Shown: piece by piece, positions 1-10,169 of the stretch
Layout of the letters: each line of letters starts with the position of its first letter
How positions within the stretch are numbered: position 1 is the first letter of the stretch
DNA from: Streptomyces sp. TSRI0281
GTDB lineage: Bacteria; Actinomycetota; Actinomycetes; Streptomycetales; Streptomycetaceae
Direction: 5' to 3'
Assembly: GCF_001905125.1 (NCBI RefSeq)
Contig: NZ_LWLE01000012.1
Coordinates: forward strand, 569,918 to 633,917
Length of the DNA: 64,000 nt
Position numbers and translations under genes: made by a program
Notes under the pieces: generated by a model
What the model was told of the DNA's origin: nothing
Seen by the model: only the letters and a program-made list of their open reading frames with translations
Databases searched by the model: none

Positions 1-1
1 C

Positions 2-1654
2 ATTGCCGCGGTACTTGTCGAGAAGGGGGTGCTGCCGGGCGATGTCGTGGCCGTCGCCTGCCCAAGGTCGTTCAACCTGATTGCCGGGATGCTGGGCATC
101 CTCAAGGCGGGTGCGGCGTACCTACCGATCGAGCAAGAACTTCCCGACGCCCGGGTGCGGGGAATGCTCCGTACATCCGGTGCCCGGGTGGTGCTGACCG
201 GCGGTGCGGGAGCCATGCGCGACTGGGCGGACCTCGGCGTGGTACAGGTGCCCGCAGGTGAGTGCACGCCTGGGCGGCAGGCGCCAGGAATTGCGGTCTC
301 TCCTACGGTTGCCGCCTATGTGCTGTTCACCTCCGGATCGACCGGGAAACCCAAGGGCGTTGTCTACCCCCATGCAGGCGCGGTGAACCGGCTGCGCTGG
401 CTCCAGGAGACGTACGGCCTCCGGCCGGGCGACCGGGTGATCCAGAAGACACCCTACGGATTCGACGTATCGTTCTGGGAGTTCTTCTGGCCGCTGTCCG
501 TGGGTGCCACCCTGGTTTTCGCCTCCGCGGGAGATCACCGGGATCCGGCCCGAGTGGCCGCACTGATCAGGGACGAGCGGATCACTGTCGCCCATTTCGT
601 TCCGTCGGTTCTGCGCATCTTCCTCGACCAGGAGGACGTGGCGGAGTTCACCTCCTCGCTCCGTCATCTGTTCGCCAGCGGAGAGGCACTCTCCCCCGAA
701 CTGGCGGAAGCTGTGCACCAGAAGCTGGGTATCCGGGTGGACAACCAGTACGGGCCCACGGAGTCGGGCGAGTGCACCTGGTGGACCTACCGGGAGAACC
801 ACGGCCATGCCTCGACACCCATCGGGGAAGCCATCCCGGGGTTCCGTACCTACGTCCTCGACGAGCACCTCGGGCGGGTTCCCGACGGTGAGGCCGGTGA
901 ACTCTTCCTGGGTGGCGACGGGAACCTCGCGCACGGCTACCTGGGGGAGCCTGCCCTCACGGCCCAGAAGTTTCTGCCGGACCCGTTCGGCCCACCCGGT
1001 GAGCGCATGTACCGGACCGGGGACCGGGTCAGGCACGACCCCGAGGCCGGGTTGTTGTACCTGGGCAGGACCGACAGTCAGCTGAAGCTGCACGGCAACC
1101 GCATCGAGACCGGGGAGGTGGAAGCCGCTCTCCGGAAGCTGCCGGGCGTCCGGGAGGCCGCCGTCAAGGTCGTGCCCGACGAGACCGGTGGACGGCTGGT
1201 CGGCTACGTGCTCACGGACTCGCCTTTCAGCCCCGGTGACGCACGGCGTCTTCTCGCCGAGACCCTCGTGGCGGCCGCCGTGCCCTCGCACTACGTGGTA
1301 CTGGACGAGTTCCCCGTGAACCGCAACGGCAAGCTGGACCGTGACGCCCTGCCCGTACACGCGCTCGATGCGGAGGCCGCGAACGGGTCCATGGACGGTG
1401 CCTCGGAGCTGCACGCCGCCGTCGCCGAAGTGTGGGCGGGAGTGACGGGCCGGTCACCGGTGTCGATCGATCAGGAATTCCTGGACTCGGGCGGCAATTC
1501 CCTCAAAGCGGTTCAACTCGTCGGTCGGCTACGCCGGCTGACCGGGCTCGACCTCACCGTGGAGGAGTTCTTCACGGCCGGCACCGTACGTTCCATCGCC
1601 ACAGTCCTCGAGCATCGGTTCGAGAACCTCGATTCCCCCGGGATACCGTCATGA
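2..1654 (+). CDS. NRPS, adenylation-PCP module (5' end outside window)
   Basis: Selects and activates an amino acid as its adenylate and loads it on the peptidyl carrier protein. The reading frame is open from base 2, so the gene begins upstream and any preceding domain is unseen. Adenylation motifs in order are TSGSTGKPKG (A3, about 310-365), FDVSFWE (A4), NQYGPTES (A5), YRTGD, and NGKLDR with the catalytic lysine. The carrier motif is DSGGNSLKAV (about 1485-1510). By alignment to the GrsA pocket I read the specificity positions as D-V-W-H-F-S-Q-E-C. The D-V-W-H-x-S part resembles serine codes, but Q322 and E330 do not, so I do not assign a substrate. Its stop overlaps the next start by ATGA, implying translational coupling. 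Confidence 0.93.
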   Translation: MAAVLVEKGVLPGDVVAVACPRSFNLIAGMLGILKAGAAYLPIEQELPDARVRGMLRTSGARVVLTGGAGAMRDWADLGVVQVPAGECTPGRQAPGIAVSPTVAAYVLFTSGSTGKPKGVVYPHAGAVNRLRWLQETYGLRPGDRVIQKTPYGFDVSFWEFFWPLSVGATLVFASAGDHRDPARVAALIRDERITVAHFVPSVLRIFLDQEDVAEFTSSLRHLFASGEALSPELAEAVHQKLGIRVDNQYGPTESGECTWWTYRENHGHASTPIGEAIPGFRTYVLDEHLGRVPDGEAGELFLGGDGNLAHGYLGEPALTAQKFLPDPFGPPGERMYRTGDRVRHDPEAGLLYLGRTDSQLKLHGNRIETGEVEAALRKLPGVREAAVKVVPDETGGRLVGYVLTDSPFSPGDARRLLAETLVAAAVPSHYVVLDEFPVNRNGKLDRDALPVHALDAEAANGSMDGASELHAAVAEVWAGVTGRSPVSIDQEFLDSGGNSLKAVQLVGRLRRLTGLDLTVEEFFTAGTVRSIATVLEHRFENLDSPGIPS

Positions 1655-4600
1655 GTGAGCCCCTGTCCCTGCTCGACCGGCTCCGGCAGGCACCACCCGC
1701 GGCCGGGTTCCCCAAGCGAAGGACGGCCGACCGGGCCCCGGCATCGGCGGCGCAGCGCCGGCTCTGGTTCCTCGCGGAAGCCGACGAGAGCACCGTTCCG
1801 TACCACGTGCCCGTGGCCTTCCACATCGACGGCCCATTGGATGCCGAGGCTTTGGAGCGCGGTGTCTCCCTGGTCGTCGAACGCCACGAGGCGCTCCGCA
1901 CAGCGCTGGTCGTCGACGCCGATGGCCTTCGCCAGGAGATATCCGAACCGTCGCCCGTTGTGGTTGAGCGCAGGAACGCGGAGTCCGTCGACGATTTCCT
2001 CGGTGCCGCGCACAAGGACGCCTGCGAGCCCGTCGACCTCTCCCGCGCGCCGCTGCTGCGGGTCCACCTCTACGCGCTTGCCGACGGCAGTCATGGGCTC
2101 TTGTTCGTCTTCCACCACACCGTGATCGACGCGTGGTCGCTCGACATCTTCTTCGGCGATCTCAACGCAGCGTGCGCCGACGTGGCCTTGCCGGCCGTAT
2201 CCCACCAGTATGGGGACTATGCCCAGTGGCAGGAGGGCTGGCTGTCCGGCGACGAGGCCCGGCGATCCCGGCAGTACTGGACAGGGGCGCTCGAAAAGGG
2301 GTACCCGCCCCTTTCCATCCATCCGCGTCGCAACCGTGCCGCCGGCGGCCCGCGTGGAGGTGCGATCCATCGGTTCGGTGTTCCCGCGGCACCGGTCGAG
2401 GAGGTCTCCTCCCAGGCTTCGGCGACGCCGTTCTCCGTCCTGTTGGCGGCCTTCCAGGCGCTGCTGCACCGCTACTCGCTGAATGATGTGGTGAGCACGG
2501 GGGTGCCGGTGGCCTGCCGGACGACCCCGGAGAGCGAGTCGATACTCGGCTACTTCGTCAACACCGTCGTCGTTCCCACCGAGTTCGACAAGGGAACCTC
2601 GCTCACGGATGTGGTCCGGAGTGTCGGGCAGCGCATGCGCGAGGCCCTGAGCCACCAGGAACTGCCCTTCGACGAGGTGGTGGGCGCCGTCGCACCACAT
2701 CGGAGCGCGGACGCGAACCCCCTGTTCGACTCCGTCTTCGTTATGCAGAACACGGAGTCGGCGACTACTCTCTCGCTGCCCGGCTGCAGGACGGAGCCGG
2801 TGCACGTCCACAACGGAACGGCGAAGTTCGACCTCACGCTATCCGTTGTCAGGGAATCGGACACGTTCACCTGCGAGCTCGAATACGCGACGGACACCTT
2901 CGACGCCGATTGGGCCGAGGAATTCGGCCTGGCATTCGGCGAAATGCTGCGCAGGGCGCCGGTTTCTCGTTCCCTTCCCGTCGGGGAAGCTCCGCTGCTC
3001 TCGGAGGAGACGAGGGCCGGAATCCTCCGGGACACCGCGCGGGGCGTGGAGCCCTACCGGATCGATGGGACCTTGCACGGCCTTGTCGTAGAACAGGCCG
3101 CCCGAACCCCTGACGCGACCGCGATCGTTGCGGACGGAGCGAACATCACCTATGCCGAACTGGACCGGCGATCCGACGCCCTGGCGGCTGTTATGGCCGA
3201 ACGAGGCATCGGCCGGGAGTCCGTCGTCGGTGTATGCATGCGGCGCTCGGTCGATCAGATTGTCTCGCTGCTGGCGATACTGAAGGCCGGCGGGGCGTTC
3301 GTGCCGCTCGACCCGCGCCTCCCGAGGGCACGTCTGGCGGGAATAGCCGATGACGCTTCACTCGCCCTCGTCGTGACCGACGAGCAGTGCCTCGACCTGC
3401 TCGACGGCCTGGCACCCCTGCTCGTCCCCGATGCGGAAACGGTTCCGGACGCTGTCCCGACTGCCCGCGCCACTGATCCGTCCGGCCTGGCCTACGTGTA
3501 CTACACGTCGGGTTCGACCGGTAAGCCCAAAGGCGTGGCCATCGATCATCTGTGCGCCGGGACCCGTCTGGAATGGCTGCGGCGCCGCTACGCGCTGGGC
3601 AGCGGGAAGGCGGTGCTCTACAAGACGCCGCTCATCTTCGACGTCGCGATCTGGGAGATCTTCCTCCCCCTCCTGACCGGTGCGACCGTCGTTATGGCGG
3701 ATGCCGAAGCCGAGTCCGACATCCAGCACATCGCGGACCTCCTGCGCGAACACCCCGTCGTGCTGGCGCACTTCGTGCCATCGATGCTGGAGGTCTATCT
3801 CGACGGAGTCGTCCCGCAGGAATACGCCCACCTCCAGTGGGTCGCGCTCAGCGGAGAGGCCGCTTCGGCCGCCCTGATCGAGCGGGCCGCGGAGCACTTC
3901 GGCGTGCCCGTGCACAATCAGTACGGCCAGACCGAGACCTCCGAGGTCGCTGTAGGGGAAGGCGACGGTGACTCCCTCCCCGAACTGTCGGTCATCGGCA
4001 CGCAGGTGGGTGCCTACCGGCTCTATGTGATGGACGCGTCGCAGGAACTGGTTCCCCACGATGTGCCGGGCGAGCTCTGCGTGGCCGGCCTGGACGGCCT
4101 GGCCCGCGGCTACGTGGGCAGGCCGAGCCTCACCGCGCAGAGCTTCGTTCCCCACCCGTACCCGGCGCGGCCGGGCGAACGCCTCTACCGCACCGGGGAC
4201 CTGGTCCGACGCCGAGCCACCGGTGAGATCGTCTATCTGGGCCGTGGCGACCACCTGGTGAAGATCCGGGGCTGCCGGGTGGAGACCGGTGAGGTCGAGA
4301 GCGTTCTCCTGGACCACCCTGCCCTCACCTCCTGCGTGGTGATCGCGCGTCCCGGACCGGGCGGTGACCTCTGCCTGGTGGCCTACACCGTCGGGCGGGA
4401 GGCCGGGCGCGCGGAGCTCGTCGGCCACGCCGCGTCCAGCTTGCCCTGGTACATGGTTCCGAGTGCGTTCGTCCACCTCGGCGAAATGCCACGCACGGCG
4501 AGCGGAAAGATCGATCGAAACCGGCTGCCCGAACCGCGGCTCTCCGATTTCGAGGAGGAGAGGCCCTGGGAGGAACCGCAGACGCCTCTGGAGACTCATC

Positions 4601-4842
4601 TCGCCGCTGTGTGGTCGGAGGTGCTGGGGATCCGGAAAGTCGGCCGCCGCGACGGCTTCTACGCCCTGGGCGGCAACTCGCTTCAGACCACGCGCGTGCT
4701 GGCGACGCTCAAGGCGTCATTCGAGATCCGGCTGTCGGTCCGGGACTTCATGCACGCCCCCACAGTGGAAGGGCAGGCACGGTTGGTGATGGCTGCCCTG
4801 GAGAAGAAGGCTGCCGCACTGCTGGAGGAGAACGGCGCATGA
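1651..4842 (+). CDS. NRPS, condensation-adenylation-PCP module
   Basis: An elongation module of 1063 residues. The condensation domain spans about residues 30-440, with active-site motif HHTVIDAW near 155 (the usual HHxxxDG has Ala in place of Gly). The adenylation domain spans about 470-960 with YTSGSTGKPKG, FDVAIWE, NQYGQTET, YRTGD and SGKIDR. The carrier domain near 1000-1060 carries LGGNSLQTTR. Specificity positions read as D-V-W-H-A-S-Q-E-V. They share H278, S301, Q322 and E330 with the upstream module, so the two pockets probably take related substrates. No epimerase or methyltransferase domain is seen. The start is the ATG inside the ATGA overlap with the upstream gene; an in-frame GTG far upstream lies within that gene's carrier domain and is rejected. 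Confidence 0.94.
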   Translation: MSEPLSLLDRLRQAPPAAGFPKRRTADRAPASAAQRRLWFLAEADESTVPYHVPVAFHIDGPLDAEALERGVSLVVERHEALRTALVVDADGLRQEISEPSPVVVERRNAESVDDFLGAAHKDACEPVDLSRAPLLRVHLYALADGSHGLLFVFHHTVIDAWSLDIFFGDLNAACADVALPAVSHQYGDYAQWQEGWLSGDEARRSRQYWTGALEKGYPPLSIHPRRNRAAGGPRGGAIHRFGVPAAPVEEVSSQASATPFSVLLAAFQALLHRYSLNDVVSTGVPVACRTTPESESILGYFVNTVVVPTEFDKGTSLTDVVRSVGQRMREALSHQELPFDEVVGAVAPHRSADANPLFDSVFVMQNTESATTLSLPGCRTEPVHVHNGTAKFDLTLSVVRESDTFTCELEYATDTFDADWAEEFGLAFGEMLRRAPVSRSLPVGEAPLLSEETRAGILRDTARGVEPYRIDGTLHGLVVEQAARTPDATAIVADGANITYAELDRRSDALAAVMAERGIGRESVVGVCMRRSVDQIVSLLAILKAGGAFVPLDPRLPRARLAGIADDASLALVVTDEQCLDLLDGLAPLLVPDAETVPDAVPTARATDPSGLAYVYYTSGSTGKPKGVAIDHLCAGTRLEWLRRRYALGSGKAVLYKTPLIFDVAIWEIFLPLLTGATVVMADAEAESDIQHIADLLREHPVVLAHFVPSMLEVYLDGVVPQEYAHLQWVALSGEAASAALIERAAEHFGVPVHNQYGQTETSEVAVGEGDGDSLPELSVIGTQVGAYRLYVMDASQELVPHDVPGELCVAGLDGLARGYVGRPSLTAQSFVPHPYPARPGERLYRTGDLVRRRATGEIVYLGRGDHLVKIRGCRVETGEVESVLLDHPALTSCVVIARPGPGGDLCLVAYTVGREAGRAELVGHAASSLPWYMVPSAFVHLGEMPRTASGKIDRNRLPEPRLSDFEEERPWEEPQTPLETHLAAVWSEVLGIRKVGRRDGFYALGGNSLQTTRVLATLKASFEIRLSVRDFMHAPTVEGQARLVMAALEKKAAALLEENGA

Positions 4843-7800
4843 GCGAGCACCTCACCGGGTCCGCCTCCCGCCAGGAGCAGCTGGTGGCCGAGCTGCTCGC
4901 GCAGGGGCTGGGCCGGACGACCACCGGAGCCGGAGCCGGAACGCACACCGTGGGGCCTCTGTCGGTCGCCCAGCGTCGGCTGTGGTTTCTCGAACAGCTG
5001 AAGCCAGGGACAGCCACCTACAACATTGCCCTGATGGCGGAGCTGCACGGGACGCCGTCCCAGAACGCCCTCCAGGACGCCCTGCACATCGTGCAGGACC
5101 GGCACACTGTCTTGCGCTGCCGCTTTACCGAGCAGGACGGTGAACCCCGGCAGGAGGTCGTGCAGGGCGAGGGCGTTCCCCTCGCCTGGCACGACCTGCG
5201 GGCCCCGTCCGCGGACACGGACCCCGACGAGACGGCACGCCGGATCGCCGCGGACTGCGCCAAGCGTCCCTTTCGGCTGGACGACGCACCACTCTTCCGG
5301 TGCGCGGCCGTCCTTCTTCCCGATGACCGCTGGCACCTCGTGCTGTGCTTCCATCACATCGTCGTGGACGGCTGGTCCGTTGGCGTCCTTCTCGATGACC
5401 TGGGCACCCTGCTGAGCGGCGGCAGCCTCGGCCCGGTTCCGTCCTTCCGGTTCCTCGACTGGGTGGCCGAGACCTCCGGGCAGTCGCTCGATCCCGAGGA
5501 CGAGGCGTACTGGGCCAAGAAGCTGTCCGGTGCCCCGGCCGTGCTGACTCCGTTCAACGACGCCCCGCGCCGGCCGTCGGAGCACGCCGCTGGCAAGCTC
5601 ATGAGTTTCGTCGTCCCGGCTCCCACGGTCTCCGCCGTGGAGCGGCTCGCCGAGTCGGCCGGTACGACCACCTTCGTGGTACTCCTGTCCGCGTTCAAGG
5701 TGCTGTTGCAACGGGTGGCCGGTGTGGACGATGTGGTGGTCGGCGCACCGTTCGCAGGACGCCCCGACCCTCGCCTCGACAACGTCGTCGGCTTCTTCGT
5801 CAACACACTTCCGTTGCGCACCGAGTTGGCCGGCGCCCGGGCCTTCCGAGACGTTCTGGAGCGGGTGCGCGTCACGGTCATGGAAGCGCAGGACCACCAG
5901 GACACGCCGTTCGACCGCATCGTCGAACTCCTCGGACTCAGCGGGGCCACATCGGAGAGCGCGTTGTTCCGCACCATGCTGGCCTGGCAGAACACTCCGG
6001 GCGGACAGCTGCGGTGGGAGGGGAGGACGGTCGCTCCCACGCATCTGGACACCGGCACGGCCAAATTTGACCTGACGCTCTCGCTGGAGCAGACGGACGG
6101 TGTGATCGAGGGGCAGGCCGAGTGGTTCCTCGGGTTGGCGGATACGGCGTTCGTGGAGGGGTTCGTCCACGCCTACCTCCAGTTGCTCCGCTCGCTCTCC
6201 GAGGGGCCGGACGCCCAGTTGGCCGAGCACGCGCTGACCGGTCCCCGTGACGAGGAATCGGTCGTCCCGCCTGCCGCCTCGCCCCGGCCGACGGTGCCGT
6301 ACCGGACCCTCAGCGAGCCCTTCGGAGAGCAGGCGCGGCGGACACCGGATGCCGTGGCGCTCCTCGGTGACGAGGGGACGCTCACCTACGCACAACTGTG
6401 GGAGAGAGTCGAGCGGTTCGCCGCCGGCCTGTATGGGTGCGGTGTGCGGCCCGGCGACAGGGTGGGCGTGCTCATGCAGCGCTCCTTCGACATGGTTGCC
6501 GCCCTGCATGCGGTGTGCGCGATCGGCGCGGCCTATGTCCCCCTGGACCCCTCGGCTCCGCGGGAACGTCTCCACGGCATGCTGTCGACGCTGGACATTT
6601 CCCACGTCACGGCCCATGGCGCGACCGCTGACAAGGTGCCCGACGGCCCTTGGGGTGTTGTGCGCACGGAGAGCCTGGCGGATCCGGACGCGGCAGTGGA
6701 TGTTCATCCGGACGCTGCCGCCGACGCGCTGTCGTCGGAGCGTACGGCCTACGTGCTGCATACCTCAGGGTCCACGGGACGGCCAAAGCCTGTTGCCTAT
6801 CCCACTGACGCGTCGTTGGCCTTTCTCGGCTGGCTCCAGGGCCTGATACCGGTGGGCCCGGGTGATCGCCTCCTCCTCAAGACGCCCTACGGCTTCGACG
6901 TGTCCGTGTGGGAGCTCTTCTGGCCCCTCCAGCATGGGGCCACGATCGTGGTGGCGGACCCTGACGGCCACCTGGACCCGAGCTATCTCGCGCGCTTCGT
7001 CCAGCGGCATGAAGTGAACGTGGTCAATTTCGTCCCTTCGATGCTGGAGAGCTTCCTGGGGCAACTCGACGCCGTCGGCTGCCCTTCACTGAGCCATGTG
7101 CTGTCTGCCGGTGAGGAGCTCAAGCCGGGGCTGGTGGCCCTGACCCACCGGAAGCTCAAAGCCGAACTGATCAATCTGTACGGGCCCACCGAGGCCGGCG
7201 CAGTGAGCTACCACCTCACCCGGCCCGGGGCCATGGGGACCGTACCCATCGGTCATCCGCTGCCTTACGTACGCCTGTACGTGCTCGACGCCGACTTGCG
7301 GCCGGTGCCTGTGGGTATGCCTGGAGAGCTGTACATAGCCGGCGAACTGGGGCTGGCCAACGGTTACGAGGGCAGTCCCGCTGCCACGGCGGAGAAGTTT
7401 CTCCCGGACCCCTACAGCAGAGTGCCGGGCGGCCGGATGTACCGCACCCAGGACATCTGCCGACAACTGCCGGGAGGCGAACTGGAGTACCTCGGCCGGA
7501 GCGACCGGCAGGTGAAGCTGAGAGGGATCCGTCTGGAACCTGCGGAGATCGAACAGGCGATGCTGGCGTCGGCCGAGGTCGCCGCCGCCCGCGTGCTGGC
7601 GACGGGGAGCGGATCCGAACAGAAACTGATCGGTTTCTATGTGCCGGTGGAGGGTGCCGCACCCGATCCGCGCGCTCTGCACAGTCATCTGGAGCACCGG
7701 CTGCCGCGGAACATCATCCCGTCCGCCCTGGTGGAGGTGGAGACCATCCCCACCACCCCGAACGGCAAGACGGACCAAGCCGCACTGACAGCTGTCTGGA

Positions 7801-8828
7801 AGGAAAGGCAGCAGACCGCAGGTTCTGGGCGACTGACGGGGGACACGGGCAGGAGGCCGAAGCCGGCCGACGGTTCGCTGGAGGCTCGGGTGTGTGCCGT
7901 CTTCGAGAACGTCCTGGAGATCCCGTCGGCCGATCCTGACACAGGCTTCTTCGCCATGGGCGGGCACTCCCTCCAAGTACTCAAGCTCACGGCTGCGTGC
8001 AAGGAGCGCCTGGGCATCAAGCCGTCCGTGGCGACGATCTTCGCCCACCCCACACCGCGAGAACTCGCCGCATGGATCAGCGAGACGGCGAGCAGTGAGC
8101 AGGACATGGTCGTTCCGCTGGCGCCACGGGAGGACGGGCCGCTGGTCATCGGCGTGCACGCGGCCACGGGTTCCGCACTGCCGTACCTTCCGCTCAGCCG
8201 CGCGCTGGCGGACCGCTGTTCCTTCCTCGGACTGCAGGCGCCCGGTCTGGAGTCGGATGCCAGGACTCCCCGTTCGGTGGAGGAGTTCATCGCGGTCTAC
8301 CTTCCGCTCGTCGAGCGACTGGCCGCCTCACGACAGCTGGTGCTGACGGGCTGGTCCTTCGGTGGCAACGTCGCCTACGAACTCGCCGCGGCGCTCGACC
8401 GCCGTGGACGTGCTCCTCTGGCCACGGTCCTCATCGACTCCTGGATCGGGGACAGCCTGGAGGACATCGCAGGGGATACCCCCGAGGAAGCGGTGGGCAC
8501 GCTGCGTCGGCACGGGCTGGTGCCGGACGGACTCCCCAGTGAGACGGAGACCGGGATGCTGCGGGTGCTGGCCGGGACCTTGAAAGCCTTTCATGCCTAC
8601 CGGCCGGCCCGGTCGGAACTGGTGGTCGACCTCGTCAGGGCCACGGCGGATGGAGCGGAGAGCCCCTACCCACGGCAGATACGGGAATCCGCCGACCGCG
8701 GAATCGGAGCCTTCGCCAAGGCGGTCCGTATCCACAACGTCGACGCGGACCACTACAGCGTGATGTCCGGAGACCATGAGGCAACGCTGGCTGCGATCTT
8801 CGAGAGCATTCTGTGCGAGCACACATGA
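4839..8828 (+). CDS. NRPS termination module, C-A-PCP-thioesterase
   Basis: The last module of the line, 1329 residues. The condensation domain has a canonical HHIVVDGW near residue 173. The carrier domain near 1045 has MGGHSLQVLK. The C-terminal type I thioesterase (about 1095-1329) has nucleophile GWSFGG and a late His in DADHYSV. It releases the peptide by hydrolysis or cyclisation. The adenylation domain departs from consensus: A3 reads SGSTGRPKPV (Gly to Pro), the usual YRTGD is YRTQD, and the GEIE-type motif is PAEIE. The A10 lysine (NGKTDQ) is kept. Specificity positions read D-V-W-N-L-A-L-A-V, unlike the other two modules. The start overlaps the upstream stop (ATGA), and its own stop overlaps the exporter start the same way. 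Confidence 0.94.
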   Translation: MSEHLTGSASRQEQLVAELLAQGLGRTTTGAGAGTHTVGPLSVAQRRLWFLEQLKPGTATYNIALMAELHGTPSQNALQDALHIVQDRHTVLRCRFTEQDGEPRQEVVQGEGVPLAWHDLRAPSADTDPDETARRIAADCAKRPFRLDDAPLFRCAAVLLPDDRWHLVLCFHHIVVDGWSVGVLLDDLGTLLSGGSLGPVPSFRFLDWVAETSGQSLDPEDEAYWAKKLSGAPAVLTPFNDAPRRPSEHAAGKLMSFVVPAPTVSAVERLAESAGTTTFVVLLSAFKVLLQRVAGVDDVVVGAPFAGRPDPRLDNVVGFFVNTLPLRTELAGARAFRDVLERVRVTVMEAQDHQDTPFDRIVELLGLSGATSESALFRTMLAWQNTPGGQLRWEGRTVAPTHLDTGTAKFDLTLSLEQTDGVIEGQAEWFLGLADTAFVEGFVHAYLQLLRSLSEGPDAQLAEHALTGPRDEESVVPPAASPRPTVPYRTLSEPFGEQARRTPDAVALLGDEGTLTYAQLWERVERFAAGLYGCGVRPGDRVGVLMQRSFDMVAALHAVCAIGAAYVPLDPSAPRERLHGMLSTLDISHVTAHGATADKVPDGPWGVVRTESLADPDAAVDVHPDAAADALSSERTAYVLHTSGSTGRPKPVAYPTDASLAFLGWLQGLIPVGPGDRLLLKTPYGFDVSVWELFWPLQHGATIVVADPDGHLDPSYLARFVQRHEVNVVNFVPSMLESFLGQLDAVGCPSLSHVLSAGEELKPGLVALTHRKLKAELINLYGPTEAGAVSYHLTRPGAMGTVPIGHPLPYVRLYVLDADLRPVPVGMPGELYIAGELGLANGYEGSPAATAEKFLPDPYSRVPGGRMYRTQDICRQLPGGELEYLGRSDRQVKLRGIRLEPAEIEQAMLASAEVAAARVLATGSGSEQKLIGFYVPVEGAAPDPRALHSHLEHRLPRNIIPSALVEVETIPTTPNGKTDQAALTAVWKERQQTAGSGRLTGDTGRRPKPADGSLEARVCAVFENVLEIPSADPDTGFFAMGGHSLQVLKLTAACKERLGIKPSVATIFAHPTPRELAAWISETASSEQDMVVPLAPREDGPLVIGVHAATGSALPYLPLSRALADRCSFLGLQAPGLESDARTPRSVEEFIAVYLPLVERLAASRQLVLTGWSFGGNVAYELAAALDRRGRAPLATVLIDSWIGDSLEDIAGDTPEEAVGTLRRHGLVPDGLPSETETGMLRVLAGTLKAFHAYRPARSELVVDLVRATADGAESPYPRQIRESADRGIGAFAKAVRIHNVDADHYSVMSGDHEATLAAIFESILCEHT

Positions 8829-10132
8829 AAGCGGGTGAGGAAGAACCGACCGCAGGGAGGAGGCGCTCACGACGACACCTATGGGTCAGGCCCGCCCCCC
8901 TGACTCTGGTGGTGGCCCTACAGCTCACCATGGGCACCGCCTGGTGGATGGCACTGGTCGCCAACCAGGCGCGGGCGACCTACGAACTGGGTGCGACGGA
9001 GCTGTACCTCGCCCTGGTGGCCACGGTCTGGGGCGCCCCCACCATCCTCCTGGGGCCGTGGATAGGACGTCTGGCCGATCTGTACAGTCCCGCCGTTGTG
9101 GGGGCGGCGAGCACTGCCGTCGGTATCGGCGGGGCGGTCGGCCTTGCCGTCGCGGACTCGGCGCAGTGGTTGCTCGTGGCGGCCTTGACCAGCGGAGTGG
9201 CCAGGGCGGTCACCCAGGTTGCCATCGACGCATTGCCCAGCAGGGTGCTGGGGAGCAACCAAGAAGTGAAATCGAGCATTCTGCTGGGCTTCGCCAGCAG
9301 CGTTCCCATCGTCGCCGGCCCCACCCTGTCGGCTGTCATGCTGGCGAACTGGGGCAGCAACAGCGCCCAGTGGGCGAACGCGGCCGTCCATCTGGTCGGA
9401 TTGGCGATCTTCTGCGTGCTGCGGGTTGATGTGCCCTCCCGCAGCAGGGACAGGGACCCTGATGCGGGCGGCCGTCACCGGAGCCTCATCAGAGACCCGT
9501 CGCTGCGTGAGGCACTGGTGTTGACGGGCATGGTCTGGGTATCCCTGGGCTGGATCGGCCCGTTGGAGATTCTCTTCGTCAGCGAGGTGTTGTCCGAGCC
9601 GGCCGAGACGTACGCGGCTCTCCAAGTAGCCTTCGGAGTCGCGCTCCTGGCGGCGACGTACGTGATGTCGAAGGGGCAGACTCTCGTCGTCCGCCGTTGG
9701 TTCTTCGTCATGACCGTGGTGCTCGTCGGCGCCGGGGAATCCCTGTTCGCCTCTTCCCACAGTGTGGGCATGGCATTCGCTGCCATCTCCCTCTGGGGAA
9801 TGGCAGCGGGTCTGTTCAACCCTGCGAGCAGGATCGCCTTCCTCAAGGCCGCTCCTGCGGAGATGCACGGACGCGCCATGGGGCTCTGGAGGGCAGTTCA
9901 GTCCTTCGGCAGCCTGGCCCCCCCGATTCTTGCCGGTGTCGTCGCACATGCCTACGGACTGCGGACGGCCATGCTCGGCATGGGTGTCTGCACTCTGTTG
10001 GCCGCAGCGGTGGTGCTCGGGATCTCCGCTCGGCGTGGGACACGCGGAGGGCGGTCGGCAGCACGGGCGGCGGGCGACGCGCGAGCGGATGAGGAGGGCA
10101 TCGGGTGCACCGACGAGCTTCAGAGCCGCTGA
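8825..10132 (+). CDS. MFS transporter, probable exporter of the NRPS product
   Basis: An integral membrane protein of 435 residues with about 12 hydrophobic segments, typical of major facilitator superfamily drug/metabolite exporters. A basic N-terminal tail (RRRSRR) precedes the first membrane helix. The conserved loop after helix 2 reads GRLADLYSP, the usual MFS loop 2-3 region. The start is the ATG at 8825 inside an ATGA overlap with the NRPS thioesterase gene. A GTG 12 bases upstream is in frame, but the overlap pattern of the three preceding genes favours the ATG. Tight coupling to the NRPS suggests export of, or self-resistance to, the peptide. That role is inferred from position. Confidence 0.87.
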   Translation: MKAGEEEPTAGRRRSRRHLWVRPAPLTLVVALQLTMGTAWWMALVANQARATYELGATELYLALVATVWGAPTILLGPWIGRLADLYSPAVVGAASTAVGIGGAVGLAVADSAQWLLVAALTSGVARAVTQVAIDALPSRVLGSNQEVKSSILLGFASSVPIVAGPTLSAVMLANWGSNSAQWANAAVHLVGLAIFCVLRVDVPSRSRDRDPDAGGRHRSLIRDPSLREALVLTGMVWVSLGWIGPLEILFVSEVLSEPAETYAALQVAFGVALLAATYVMSKGQTLVVRRWFFVMTVVLVGAGESLFASSHSVGMAFAAISLWGMAAGLFNPASRIAFLKAAPAEMHGRAMGLWRAVQSFGSLAPPILAGVVAHAYGLRTAMLGMGVCTLLAAAVVLGISARRGTRGGRSAARAAGDARADEEGIGCTDELQSR

Positions 10133-10169
10133 CAACCGCATTCAAATCAAGACGTATCGGAGGCGTTCG

